From Clostridium sp. OF03-18AA (lineage in GTDB: Bacteria > Bacillota > Clostridia > Lachnospirales > Lachnospiraceae): a stretch of 64,000 nucleotides of DNA. The DNA lies in the NCBI RefSeq assembly GCF_003478035.1, contig NZ_QUEP01000004.1, positions 186,001 through 250,000 on the forward strand, given 5' to 3'. This document shows positions 50,615 to 58,731 of this stretch, piece by piece (the stretch's first letter is position 1; every line of letters begins with the position of its first letter). Below the pieces are notes generated by a model that did not search any database, had not been told where the DNA came from, and worked only from the letters and a program-made list of their open reading frames with translations. The translations under genes and the position numbers were made by a program.

Positions 50615-52200
50615 TTCATACGTTAAAAAAGAAACTGGCAAAGGTACTCTGCGGCGTGCTCGTATTTGCCCAGATGGGGACGATACAGGCGTTCGCGAGA
50701 CCGGACTGGCCGTCCGATACGGGGATCGAGGCGGAAGCCGGAGCTGTCATGGACGTGGACACGGGAACGATGCTCTTCGGACAGAACAGCCATGTGGAAT
50801 ATTATCCGGCGAGTATCACAAAGATCCTCACGGCGCTTGTAGTGCTGGAGCATGCGGACCTTACCGATACGGTTACTTACTCGGACAAAGCGATGAACTC
50901 CGTGGAGGCGGACAGCGGAAATAAGTTAAGTCTTGTGGCTGGCGATACGATGACGGTTGAGGACTGTCTCTATGCGCTGCTTTTGGCGTCCGTGAACCAG
51001 GCGGCCAACGCGCTGGCGGAACATGTCGCGGGCAGCATCCCGGATTTCGTGGATATGATGAATGCGAAGATCGCGGAGCTTGGATGCACGGAGAGCCATT
51101 TTGCGAATCCGTCAGGACTCAACAATGATGATCAGGTCGTCACTGCGTTCGACATGACAAAGATCGCAGCTGCGGCGTACAGCAATCCGAAGCTTTTAGA
51201 GATCAGCTCCGCGAAATCATGGAAGGTCGGTGCGACCACGAACAACCCGGACGGGGTGAGTGTGAGAAATGAGCACCGCCTTGTGATCACGGAGGATACC
51301 GAGAGCCCGTACTACTGTCCGGAGGCGGTTGCCGGAAAGACAGGGTATCTTTTAAAAGCGGGAAACACACTCGTTACATACGGAGAGAAGGACGGTAGAC
51401 GTGTCGTATCTGTTATCTTAAAGGGAAGTCCAAGACAGTATTTTGTAGACGGAAAGAATCTCCTGCAGTTTGGACTGAACCGTTTCCAGAACGTGGACAT
51501 CGCGGAGAATGAGACAAGATATGTCACAGGCGATGACCAGGTGGATGTCAACGGGACAAGCTATGCACCGTCTGATCTGGCGGTCCAGGCGGGAAAGAAG
51601 ATCACACTCCCGAAGGATGCGAGCTTTGCGGACGCGGAGCTGAGTCTCGGTGCGGTTCCGGACGGAGCGCCGGAGGGAACGGTCGGCGTCCTGAACTATA
51701 TTTATAACGAGAGAAAGATCGGATCCGCGTACCTGATGACGAAGGCGGGGGCGGAGGCGCTCGCGGCTGCGGAGGCAGCAGGCGGGACGGAGACCACGGC
51801 TGCGGAAGAACCGTCCGAAGAAAGTGCGGACGCAGCGGATCCTTCGTCCGATGACGGAAACACCGATGACCAGACAGAGACGGAGACCATGGGAGAAACG
51901 GATGTGACGACTGCGGCAGACAGTGAAGACGCGTCGGACCAGGCCGGAAGCGGAGATGTAAGAGCTGCATTCCCGGTGAAGATCGTCCTGATCATTGTGG
52001 GGATCCTTGCGGCAGCAGCCCTGATCGGCGGCGGTATCTGGTTCAGGATCCAGAGCAACAAGAAAGAGGCGGAAGCGGAAGCACTCCGGCGTGAAAAGAG
52101 AAGGCAGCGTCTCATGGCGGAAGGCGGCGACGCGGAAGCCGAATTCAACCGGCTGCTCGAGGAGAAGCGGAAGCGGGACGAAAAGAGACGGAAACGATAA
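50611..52200 (+). CDS. D-alanyl-D-alanine carboxypeptidase (DacF/PBP5 family)
   Basis: 529 residues. Signal peptide (residues 1-29), SxxK at 68-71 (PASITK), SVN at 127-129, KTG at 243-245. After the PBP5-like domain there is an acidic Glu/Ser/Thr linker (~390-450), a membrane helix (KIVLIIVGILAAAALIGGGIWF) and a charged tail (EKRRQRLMAEGG). Trims the terminal D-Ala from peptidoglycan stems at the outer face. Placement of a bitopic C-terminal helix rather than an amphipathic anchor is typical for clostridial members. Confidence 0.93.
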   Translation: MIHTLKKKLAKVLCGVLVFAQMGTIQAFARPDWPSDTGIEAEAGAVMDVDTGTMLFGQNSHVEYYPASITKILTALVVLEHADLTDTVTYSDKAMNSVEADSGNKLSLVAGDTMTVEDCLYALLLASVNQAANALAEHVAGSIPDFVDMMNAKIAELGCTESHFANPSGLNNDDQVVTAFDMTKIAAAAYSNPKLLEISSAKSWKVGATTNNPDGVSVRNEHRLVITEDTESPYYCPEAVAGKTGYLLKAGNTLVTYGEKDGRRVVSVILKGSPRQYFVDGKNLLQFGLNRFQNVDIAENETRYVTGDDQVDVNGTSYAPSDLAVQAGKKITLPKDASFADAELSLGAVPDGAPEGTVGVLNYIYNERKIGSAYLMTKAGAEALAAAEAAGGTETTAAEEPSEESADAADPSSDDGNTDDQTETETMGETDVTTAADSEDASDQAGSGDVRAAFPVKIVLIIVGILAAAALIGGGIWFRIQSNKKEAEAEALRREKRRQRLMAEGGDAEAEFNRLLEEKRKRDEKRRKR

Positions 52201-52287
52201 AAAGACAGGCAGGATCCGGAATATGGATCTTGTGAGGAAAAGCGCCCGGGGTAAGAATCCGGTCATGCATAAGAACAATAATAAAGG

Positions 52288-52329
52288 AGCAGAGCTTGCT
52301 GGCGAAATGCTGGCAGGCTCTGCTTTTTC
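52288..52329 (+). terminator. Terminator of the carboxypeptidase gene
   Basis: AGCAGAGC-TTGC-TGGC / TGCTGGCAGGCTCTGCT stem with a GAAA loop, followed by TTTTTCT. Confidence 0.88.
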
Positions 52330-52331
52330 TG

Positions 52332-52428
52332 TTTACGCGAACAACGAGCCAAAGCCCGCGCTTGCGCGAGACCTTGGCCGACTGTCGCGATAACAAGGGG
52401 AAACTCGCGAAGCGTGTTTTCACTTGTT
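52332..52428 (+). repeat. Dispersed repeat R1, copy C (full, 97 bp)
   Basis: TTTACGCGAACAACGAGCC through TCGCGATAACAAGGGG to TTTTCACTTGTT; one base longer than copy B (GGCCGACT for GGCGACT). Starts three bases after the T-run of the preceding terminator. Confidence 0.92.
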
Positions 52429-52586
52429 TCATTTCACAGGAAATGCCGATGGAACTTTCTATGAAACCAGGCAGGATAACCGCCAAAACAGTTCAGAATG
52501 ACAAAGCAGCCGAAGTCTGCTATACTGAAAAAGGCGCGGTTTTTAGCCACGCCGGAAATGAAAACAATAGAAATTGGTGTAGTTGG

Positions 52587-52779
52587 AAAATTTGTAACTG
52601 TTCAGTAGGTCTGCGCATTTACTGCGCTGACCGTAAGAAAACATGGGTTTGAAGGCAAAAATCCCATCGGCGCAGCCGATCTGGAATGGATTTTTGCGTG
52701 TAACTTGCCATGCATCCGAAGGGAAGCTCCGGGGGAGGTTCCTGTAGGTGTGAAGGTACTGAACAGTTACGAAAATTTT
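52587..52779. mobile_element. MITE-like element R5 with terminal inverted repeats
   Basis: About 21-bp ends (GTAACTGTTCAGTA at the left, TACTGAACAGTTAC at the right, both flanked by AAAATTT/AAAATTTT). Inside are hairpins GGTC-GCGC/GCGC-GACC and GGCAAAAATCC/GGATTTTTGC. No ORF. The right end abuts the stop codon of the HlyIII-like gene. Confidence 0.75.
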
Positions 52780-53434
52780 ATGCAGCTGCCACATATCCGT
52801 ACATCATCATGTAGTGGCAGAAGCTTCCGCCCATGACGAAGAGGTGGAAGATCTCGTGGGAGCCGAAGTTTTTGTGCTTTGAGTTGAAGATCGGCAGTTT
52901 CAGAGCGTAGATCACGCCGCCGATCGTGTAGATGATCCCGCCGGCGAGGAGCCAGGCGAAAGCGGCAGGAGTCAGGGCTGCGACGATCTGACGGATCGCC
53001 ATGACGCACACCCAGCCCATCGCGATATAGATCACGGAGGAGAACCACTTCGGGCAGTTGATCCAGAGGGCGTTGATGATGATTCCCACGATCGCGATGC
53101 CCCAGACGAGGGACAGCATCCGGTATCCGGAACGGTTTCCGAGGACGATGAGGCATACCGGAGTGTAAGTTCCGGCGATCAGGATGAAGATCATCATGTG
53201 ATCGATCTTTCGGAGAAGTTTATTGACATGCTCCGAGATATCGAAGGTGTGGTAGACCGTACTTGCGGCGTAGAGCAGGATCATACTGACGATGAACACG
53301 CTGAGCGCCTTTAAATGCATCGTCCCGGGGACGGATGCGGCTTTTACGAGAAGCGGCGCTGCGGCAGCCATAGCGGCCAGCATTGCGATAAAGTGAGTCA
53401 GCGCGCTTCCGGGATCTTTTATTTTCAGTTCCAT
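52778..53434 (-). CDS. Hemolysin III / PAQR family membrane protein
   Basis: 218 residues with seven membrane helices. Family signatures: SALTHFIAMLAAMAAAAPLL, STVYHTFDISEHVNKLLRKIDHMMIFILIAGTYTPVC, and SHEIFHLFVMGGSFCHYMMM with the metal-site His residues. May be a metal-dependent lipid hydrolase; hemolysis is doubtful. GGAGG seven bases before ATG 53434. The stop codon overlaps the end of element R5. Confidence 0.92.
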   Translation of the reverse strand: MELKIKDPGSALTHFIAMLAAMAAAAPLLVKAASVPGTMHLKALSVFIVSMILLYAASTVYHTFDISEHVNKLLRKIDHMMIFILIAGTYTPVCLIVLGNRSGYRMLSLVWGIAIVGIIINALWINCPKWFSSVIYIAMGWVCVMAIRQIVAALTPAAFAWLLAGGIIYTIGGVIYALKLPIFNSKHKNFGSHEIFHLFVMGGSFCHYMMMYGYVAAA

Positions 53435-53569
53435 AATCATTCCTCCAATCATGTGAATGAGTAACCTGTATTAAATACCAGAAACATGACATGTAGTTTT
53501 AAAAACTACTTGTCGTGTTTGAATATACTATACCACTTACGATAAAAATATGCAAGGGGAAATATTTTG

Positions 53570-54295
53570 ATGTTAAAAGTATTATACGAGGATGACGAGA
53601 TCATCGTCGTCGTAAAGCCGGCGGGAGTGGAATCCCAGGCGGCAAAACGATTCGCGCCGGATATGGTGAGTGAGGTAAAAAAACACCTGGTTATCAACAA
53701 ATCATGCACACCGGGGAAGGAACCGTATGTGGGAGTTATCCACAGACTGGACAAGCCGGTTTCCGGTGTAATGGTGTACGCGAAGACGAAACGGGCAGCA
53801 GCGGCTTTGAGTGAGCAGGTTCAGAGCCATAAGATGAAAAAAATCTACACGGCAGTTGTCTACGGAAAGCCTGTGAATACGGTGGATAACTATGTGGATT
53901 ATCTGGTGAAAACACCGGACGGGAATTATTCACAGGTTGTGGATAAGGGGATAACCGGAGCAAAGAAGGCGGAGCTCTCCTATGAGGTGTTAAAAACGAT
54001 CGATGGGGAAGAGAATGGGATGCCCGGAAAAGGGCTGAGTCTCGTAAAAGTTGCATTAAAGACCGGAAGACATCACCAGATCCGTGTGCAGATGGCGTAT
54101 CATGGAACGCCGCTTTATGGGGATATGAAGTATGGCATGGCGGCAGAAAAAAGAACATCAGCCGGAAATTTTTGCGGACAGAGAGAGTCGATCGCCCTTT
54201 GCGCATCATCGCTGACTTTTTTCCATCCGGTGACAAAAAAAGAAATGACGTTTGCGATGGAACCGGCGGGCGGTGTGTTCCAGCTTTTCAGGTGA
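53570..54295 (+). CDS. RluA-family pseudouridine synthase
   Basis: 241 residues. DDEIIVVVKPAGVESQAA, then the catalytic GVIHRLDKPVSGVMVYAKT (Asp in HRLD) and GRHHQIRVQMAYHGTPLYGD. Modifies uridines in 23S rRNA or tRNA. Lacks the N-terminal S4 domain. ATG at 53570 follows AAGGGGA at nine bases. Confidence 0.94.
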   Translation: MLKVLYEDDEIIVVVKPAGVESQAAKRFAPDMVSEVKKHLVINKSCTPGKEPYVGVIHRLDKPVSGVMVYAKTKRAAAALSEQVQSHKMKKIYTAVVYGKPVNTVDNYVDYLVKTPDGNYSQVVDKGITGAKKAELSYEVLKTIDGEENGMPGKGLSLVKVALKTGRHHQIRVQMAYHGTPLYGDMKYGMAAEKRTSAGNFCGQRESIALCASSLTFFHPVTKKEMTFAMEPAGGVFQLFR

Positions 54296-54604
54296 TGTGA
54301 CCGCCCGGGGAATGCGATTCATGGAAAAAATGGAACAGGGAACCTGTTATCAGCGCGCATAGCAGGCGGATTTTGGACCATACTATGAGCAGTACAAAGG
54401 AAGTACAGAACAGAAAACAGGTGATTCCATGGTAAGCCCTGGGAAAGACTGAAGAAATATTTTAACAAGAGCAAGTAAGTCTCACGCTTTTGCTGCGTAA
54501 AGTAATAAGCAGTGGCAGGAAACTTGCACTGAGGATCACAGGGCGGGATGCAAAGGATCCCGGTGGATTTTCCTCCCTGTGGTCCTTACGCAAAAAATGA
54601 CAGA
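54296..54604. other. Intergenic region with a nested hairpin
   Basis: About 310 bp without a recognised gene. At 54533-54585, GGATCACAGGG pairs with CCCTGTGGTCC around an inner CGGGAT/ATCCCG hairpin; no T-run follows on the plus strand. Confidence 0.5.
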
Positions 54605-54633
54605 TTGTCTTGCAAAATATGCTGTGATACAAT
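54605..54633 (+). promoter_or_regulatory. Promoter of the GNAT gene
   Basis: TTGTCT, 17-bp spacer, TGA-TACAAT. Confidence 0.6.
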
Positions 54634-54682
54634 GATGAAAACAGGCCAGTGAAAAATATACATATGCAGGAGGATGAAATCC

Positions 54683-55183
54683 ATGACAGAAGATACCTTT
54701 ACGATCAGAAAAGCAGCTCCGGCCGATCTTCCGAGAATCCATGAAATCTACGCGGCCGCCCGCCAGTTCATGCGTGACCACGGGAATTTCAGCCAGTGGG
54801 ACGGCGAAGATGCTCCGGAGCGTCTGCTTCCGGGGGATATTGAAGCAGGAAATCTGTACGTTCTCGAGGAAGCAGGCGAGATCCATGCGGCCTTTGCTTT
54901 TATCATCGGCGCAGACCCATGCTACGCGCTGATTGAGCAGGGCGAGTGGAAATCCGATGCCCCATACGCCGCGGTACATCGTGTCGCGAGCGACGGAACC
55001 CTTCACAATGTCATCGGGCGGATCATGGATTTTGCAAAATCCAACATCTCCCATATCAGGATCGATACCCACGAACATAATAAAGTCATGCAGAAAGCCC
55101 TGGAAAAACAGGGATTTGAGAGATGCGGGATCATTTACGTTCCGGATGGAACACCGCGGATCGCGTTTGAGTGGATGAAGTGA
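54683..55183 (+). CDS. GNAT family N-acetyltransferase
   Basis: 166 residues: FTIRKAAPADLPRIHEIYAAARQFM at the start, VLEEAGEIHAAFAFIIG, and HRVASDGTLHNVIGRIMDFAK with the acetyl-CoA binding stretch, then IDTHEHNKVMQKALEKQGFERCGII. Substrate unknown. ATG at 54683 rather than 54674, since AGGAGG sits at 54668-54673. Terminator at 55234-55273. Confidence 0.9.
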   Translation: MTEDTFTIRKAAPADLPRIHEIYAAARQFMRDHGNFSQWDGEDAPERLLPGDIEAGNLYVLEEAGEIHAAFAFIIGADPCYALIEQGEWKSDAPYAAVHRVASDGTLHNVIGRIMDFAKSNISHIRIDTHEHNKVMQKALEKQGFERCGIIYVPDGTPRIAFEWMK

Positions 55184-55233
55184 GATTGTTCGAAGAGCGC
55201 GGGAACAGGAACGATAAAACGTAATGATACCAG

Positions 55234-55273
55234 GATACCGAGTAGGCCATAGAGCTTAGTCGGTATCTTTTTA
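55234..55273 (+). terminator. Terminator of the GNAT gene
   Basis: GATACCGAgTA / TAgTCGGTATC stem followed by TTTTTAAT. Confidence 0.85.
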
Positions 55274-55279
55274 ATATAA

Positions 55280-55311
55280 TTGTCAACCATATAAAAACAA
55301 TAGGTTGACAA
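55280..55311. promoter_or_regulatory. BirA operator of the biotin operon
   Basis: TTGTCAACC, 14-bp spacer, GGTTGACAA: a perfect dyad that matches the BirA box of Firmicutes (TTGT.AACC-N14-GGTT.ACAA). The right half contains the -35 TTGACA (55305-55310), and TGA-TAAGCT (55328-55333) at 17 bp is the probable -10, so bound BirA would block RNA polymerase. Confidence 0.92.
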
Positions 55312-55529
55312 TACGAAAATTCTGTGATAAGCTCCTTCTCAGTTCTTCTCTGTGATACCACCCGGGATCTGAGGATGGCGGCGGCTGTCCCAGAAGGTAT
55401 GGGAGAGACGGGAAAAGCATGCGCATGTGCAGAAAGCTGAGACGCTCCGGATCGCTGGAGATTTCAGACATTTCAAGGGAAAATGTTCCGGATTGCCGGG
55501 ACGTTCATGTATTTGAGGAGGAAATCATT

Positions 55530-56087
55530 TTGAAGCGTATGAAAACAAAAGACCTTGTGCTGTGCGCGATGTTTGTCGCGCTGATCGCAGTCGGGGCATT
55601 TATCAAGGTTCCTGTTCCGGTCGTTCCGTTTACCCTGCAGTTTCTGTTCACTATGCTGGCCGGGCTTCTTCTCGGCCCCGGAAACGGGGCGCTGGCGGTC
55701 GTGATCTACATCGTGCTGGGCCTGGCGGGACTCCCAATCTTTACGCAGGGCGGCGGGCCTGGCTACATCTTTCAGCCGAGCTTCGGGTACATCATCGGAT
55801 TTGCGGCGGCCGCTTATGTGACCGGACGGATCGCGAATGAGAAAAGTCATCCCGGCTACGGACGGCTTCTGGCAGCAAATTTCATCGGCCTTTTTATCGT
55901 CTATGCGTTCGGCATGGTCTACTATTATGTGATCAGTAATTTCGTGCTGAACACGCCGATCGGTCTGTGGCCGCTGTTTTTATACTGCTTCTTGCTGGCA
56001 GTTCCGGGGGATATCGCGCTGTGCATTCTGGCTGCGGCGATCGGAAAACGGATGATCCCGATGATCAGGGAAGGGAGACTTGGATAA
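55530..56087 (+). CDS. bioY: Biotin transporter substrate-binding component BioY
   Basis: 185 residues, six membrane helices: AMFVALIAVGAFIKVPVPVVPFTLQFLFTMLAGLLLGP is the family signature, GGGPGYIFQPSFGYIIGF follows. S component of an energy-coupling factor transporter. TTG at 55530 is preferred because AGGAGG is eight bases upstream; ATG 55539 would be 17 bases away. First gene after the BirA operator; leader ~200 nt. Confidence 0.95.
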   Translation: MKRMKTKDLVLCAMFVALIAVGAFIKVPVPVVPFTLQFLFTMLAGLLLGPGNGALAVVIYIVLGLAGLPIFTQGGGPGYIFQPSFGYIIGFAAAAYVTGRIANEKSHPGYGRLLAANFIGLFIVYAFGMVYYYVISNFVLNTPIGLWPLFLYCFLLAVPGDIALCILAAAIGKRMIPMIREGRLG

Positions 56088-56090
56088 GAG

Positions 56091-56825
56091 ATGAGCAGAA
56101 ATATTTTTATCACAGGCACGGGAACCGATGTCGGAAAGACGTATGTGACCGGTTTGATCGTGAAAAAGCTGAAGGAGAGCGGAGCGGACGCGGCCTACTA
56201 TAAGGCGGCAATGAGCGGGAATGAGAGGCGCCCGGACGGCAGTCTGATCCCGGGGGATGCTCTTCAGGTAAAAACAATGTCGGGGATCCGTCAGCCGCTG
56301 GAGGAGATGTGTCCGTACGTCTATGAGACGGCAGTCTCCCCGCATCTGGCATCGCGGCTGGAGGGAAATCCGGTCCGGATGGAAACGGTACTGGAAAAGT
56401 TCCATGAAGTCTGTGAAAAATACGAATATGTGACCGTGGAGGGAAGTGGCGGGATTCTGTGTCCGCTCTGCTTCGATGAGGCAGATCTCCGCCTTCCGGA
56501 TGTTGTAAAAGCCTGTGACCTTGGCTGTCTGATCGTCGCGGACGCGGGTCTTGGAACAATCAACGGCGTGGCTCTGACCGCATATTACCTCAAAGAACAG
56601 GGGATCGCTCTGAAGGGGATCATTTTAAACCACTACAGACAGGGAGACGTGCTCTGTGAGGACAACCGGAAAATGTGTGAATTTTATACAGGAGTTCCGG
56701 TCATCGCCTGTGTGGCGGATGGTGACACGGAACTTTCCATCGGGGCGGAGGAATTGAAGTCCTTATATGACGATGGGAAATCATGCAGCGCGAAACAGGC
56801 GGAGCAGGAAACAAAGATGAGATAA
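56091..56825 (+). CDS. bioD: Dethiobiotin synthetase
   Basis: 244 residues. P-loop TGTGTDVGKTYV near 7-18, YYKAAMSG with the substrate Lys, EGSGGILCPL, and a dimer-side region. Carboxylates 7,8-diaminopelargonate to dethiobiotin with ATP and CO2. Three bases after bioY. Confidence 0.95.
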   Translation: MSRNIFITGTGTDVGKTYVTGLIVKKLKESGADAAYYKAAMSGNERRPDGSLIPGDALQVKTMSGIRQPLEEMCPYVYETAVSPHLASRLEGNPVRMETVLEKFHEVCEKYEYVTVEGSGGILCPLCFDEADLRLPDVVKACDLGCLIVADAGLGTINGVALTAYYLKEQGIALKGIILNHYRQGDVLCEDNRKMCEFYTGVPVIACVADGDTELSIGAEELKSLYDDGKSCSAKQAEQETKMR

Positions 56826-56838
56826 GGAGAAGAGAAAA

Positions 56839-58038
56839 ATGATCTGGTATCCATACGAACAATTAAAGACAATGAAGGCACCGTACGAGATCGTGGACGC
56901 AAACGGGGTGTACCTGTATACAAAGGATCAGAAAATGATCGATTCCGTTTCCTCTTGGTGGAGCGTGATCCATGGATATAAGAATCCCGTCATCAACCAG
57001 GCGATCATCTCCCAGGTGGAAAAGTTTTCCCACGTCATGCTCGGCGGACTGACCCATGAGCCGGCGAGAAAACTTTCGGAAAAGCTGGCATCCTGGCTTC
57101 CGGGAGATCTTGACTACTGTTTCTTCTCGGACTCCGGCAGTGTGGCAGTCGAGGTTGCGTTAAAAATGGCGCTTCAGTACTACATGAACCGCGGGGATGA
57201 AAGGAGAACGATGATCCTGGCTCTGGAACACGCCTACCATGGAGACACTTTTAAGACGATGGAAGCTGGGGATGATGAAGATTATCATTTCGTGCTGAAG
57301 GCGTACGGGGCAAGCCCATATGTCGTCCATATCCCGACGGAGATCACGGCGCTGGAGCAGGCGTTTGAGACATACCATGACCGGCTGAACTGTGTATTGG
57401 TGGAGCCGCTCCTCCAGGGAGCCGGAGGCATGCGGATGTATGATGTCTCATTCTTAAAAAAGGCGCGGGAGCTCTGTGACCGGTACGGTGTGCTCCTGAT
57501 CTTTGATGAGGTGGCGACCGGATTCGGGCGGACCGGAAACCGCTTCGTGGCGGATCTTGTCCTTCCGGACATCCTGGTTCTCGGAAAGGCTCTGACAGGC
57601 GGATATATCGGCCATGCCGCTACCGTGGCGAACCGGAAAGTATTTGAAGGCTTTTACGATGACGTTCCGGAACATGCCCTGATGCATGGACCGACCTTCA
57701 TGGGAAATGCGCTGGCCTGCAGCGCGGCTCTTGCATCGATCGAGCTGTTTGAGACGCAGAATTACATGGAAAAGATCAGAAAGATCGAGGAGATCACACG
57801 CCGCGAGATGGCAGGTTTCACAGACCCGAGGATCCGGGAAGTCCGGATCATGGGCGGATGTGTCTGCGTTGAGGTCTACGATCCGGCCGTTCTGAAAGGA
57901 TATCAGGAGTATGCTTACCAGAGAGGTGTATTCAGCCGTCCATTTTTAAATTACCTCTACGCGATGGTTCCGTATGTGATCAAAGAGGAGGAACTGGTAC
58001 AGGTCCTTCAGTGCATGAAGGATTGGTTTGCAAGGTAG
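56839..58038 (+). CDS. bioA: Adenosylmethionine-8-amino-7-oxononanoate aminotransferase
   Basis: 399 residues, fold-type I PLP enzyme: SSWWSVIHGYKNPVINQAI, FFSDSGSVAVEVALKMALQYY, LIFDEVATGFGRTGN and the PLP-binding Lys in LVLGKALTGGYIG. Makes 7,8-diaminononanoate using SAM. Short compared with Gram-negative BioA but complete. Last gene of the operon here; bioB and bioF are not in the window. Confidence 0.94.
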   Translation: MIWYPYEQLKTMKAPYEIVDANGVYLYTKDQKMIDSVSSWWSVIHGYKNPVINQAIISQVEKFSHVMLGGLTHEPARKLSEKLASWLPGDLDYCFFSDSGSVAVEVALKMALQYYMNRGDERRTMILALEHAYHGDTFKTMEAGDDEDYHFVLKAYGASPYVVHIPTEITALEQAFETYHDRLNCVLVEPLLQGAGGMRMYDVSFLKKARELCDRYGVLLIFDEVATGFGRTGNRFVADLVLPDILVLGKALTGGYIGHAATVANRKVFEGFYDDVPEHALMHGPTFMGNALACSAALASIELFETQNYMEKIRKIEEITRREMAGFTDPRIREVRIMGGCVCVEVYDPAVLKGYQEYAYQRGVFSRPFLNYLYAMVPYVIKEEELVQVLQCMKDWFAR

Positions 58039-58079
58039 ACATGTGAGGCAGTGCGGCAGTCATGCAAAAAATTCCTGTT

Positions 58080-58270
58080 AAGATTTACAAAGCAGGGCCC
58101 TTATGCTATAATTTATAGTCGCGATGGACTTTTTTGCCGGAAAGCGGGAGTTACATCGAAAAAGTAAAAATTATGTACAGGAAAATTAAAGAAAGGCGAA
58201 GAGCCCTGCATGGAAAGGTTCTTCGAACAGGGATTAAAATAAAATGAAGCTTGGGATCGTTGTAAATTAG
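58080..58270 (+). other. Orphan promoter and gene stub at the chromosome/ICE junction
   Basis: TGC-TATAAT at 58097-58102 is a strong extended -10. Downstream, ATG at 58243 opens only MKLGIVVN before TAG (58267-58269). The end looks like a chromosomal gene cut off by the integrated element. Confidence 0.4.
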
Positions 58271-58530
58271 CCTTTTTTCATAAATCTATATACCTCAATA
58301 AAAGTCCGTAAAACCGCATGGTTACAAGGTTTTTTGAAATTGTAAATTCATAAAACTTCATACAAAATCATATACTTTCATGCCATTTGGGTGTAGAAAT
58401 GGGTGTAAAAAGATAGTCGAAAACCAGAGTCCAACGCATTTTATGTATTGATAAATGGGCATACAGATTTCTACAGATAGAACCATATAGCATGATAGAA
58501 CAGAAGTTAAAATATTATAATGTACCGCAC
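58271..58530. other. AT-rich ICE terminal region
   Basis: Multiple TTCATA/TCATATA repeats (58340-58382) and a tandem pair GGGTGTAGAAATGGGTGTA at 58389-58407. Probably recombinase binding sites; no gene. Confidence 0.45.
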
Positions 58531-58532
58531 AG

Positions 58533-58585
58533 GCGGCGTTACCTTATCCCAACAGGGAAACAAGGAACGCCGCTATTTTTTTACC
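58533..58585 (+). terminator. Terminator-like hairpin in the ICE leader
   Basis: GGCGGCGTT / AACGCCGC stem followed by TATTTTTTTA. Confidence 0.65.
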
Positions 58586-58589
58586 CTCA

Positions 58590-58703
58590 TGTTACGCAGT
58601 AGGGGCAAAAAGAGCTTTGCTACATAAGGCTTTGCGGGTGCGGTTTTCACACAGTAAGGGATTGATACCTAAACCCTCAAAATTGCTGTTCTACTGCGTA
58701 ACA
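58590..58703. promoter_or_regulatory. 13-bp inverted repeat flanking an 88-bp leader segment
   Basis: TGTTACGCAGTAG (58590-58602) and CTACTGCGTAACA (58691-58703) are perfect inverted copies, 29 bp before the initiator-like gene. Could be an origin, a regulator site or a long-range RNA stem. Confidence 0.6.
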
Positions 58704-58731
58704 AATATGAAGCAAAGGAGTTGATGAAGCT

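Larger units (their letters stand above)
52201..52777. other. Repeat-filled intergenic region
   Basis: About 580 bp between dac and the HlyIII gene, without a credible gene. It holds a terminator (52288-52329), R1 copy C (52332-52428) and element R5 (52587-52779). Confidence 0.7.
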
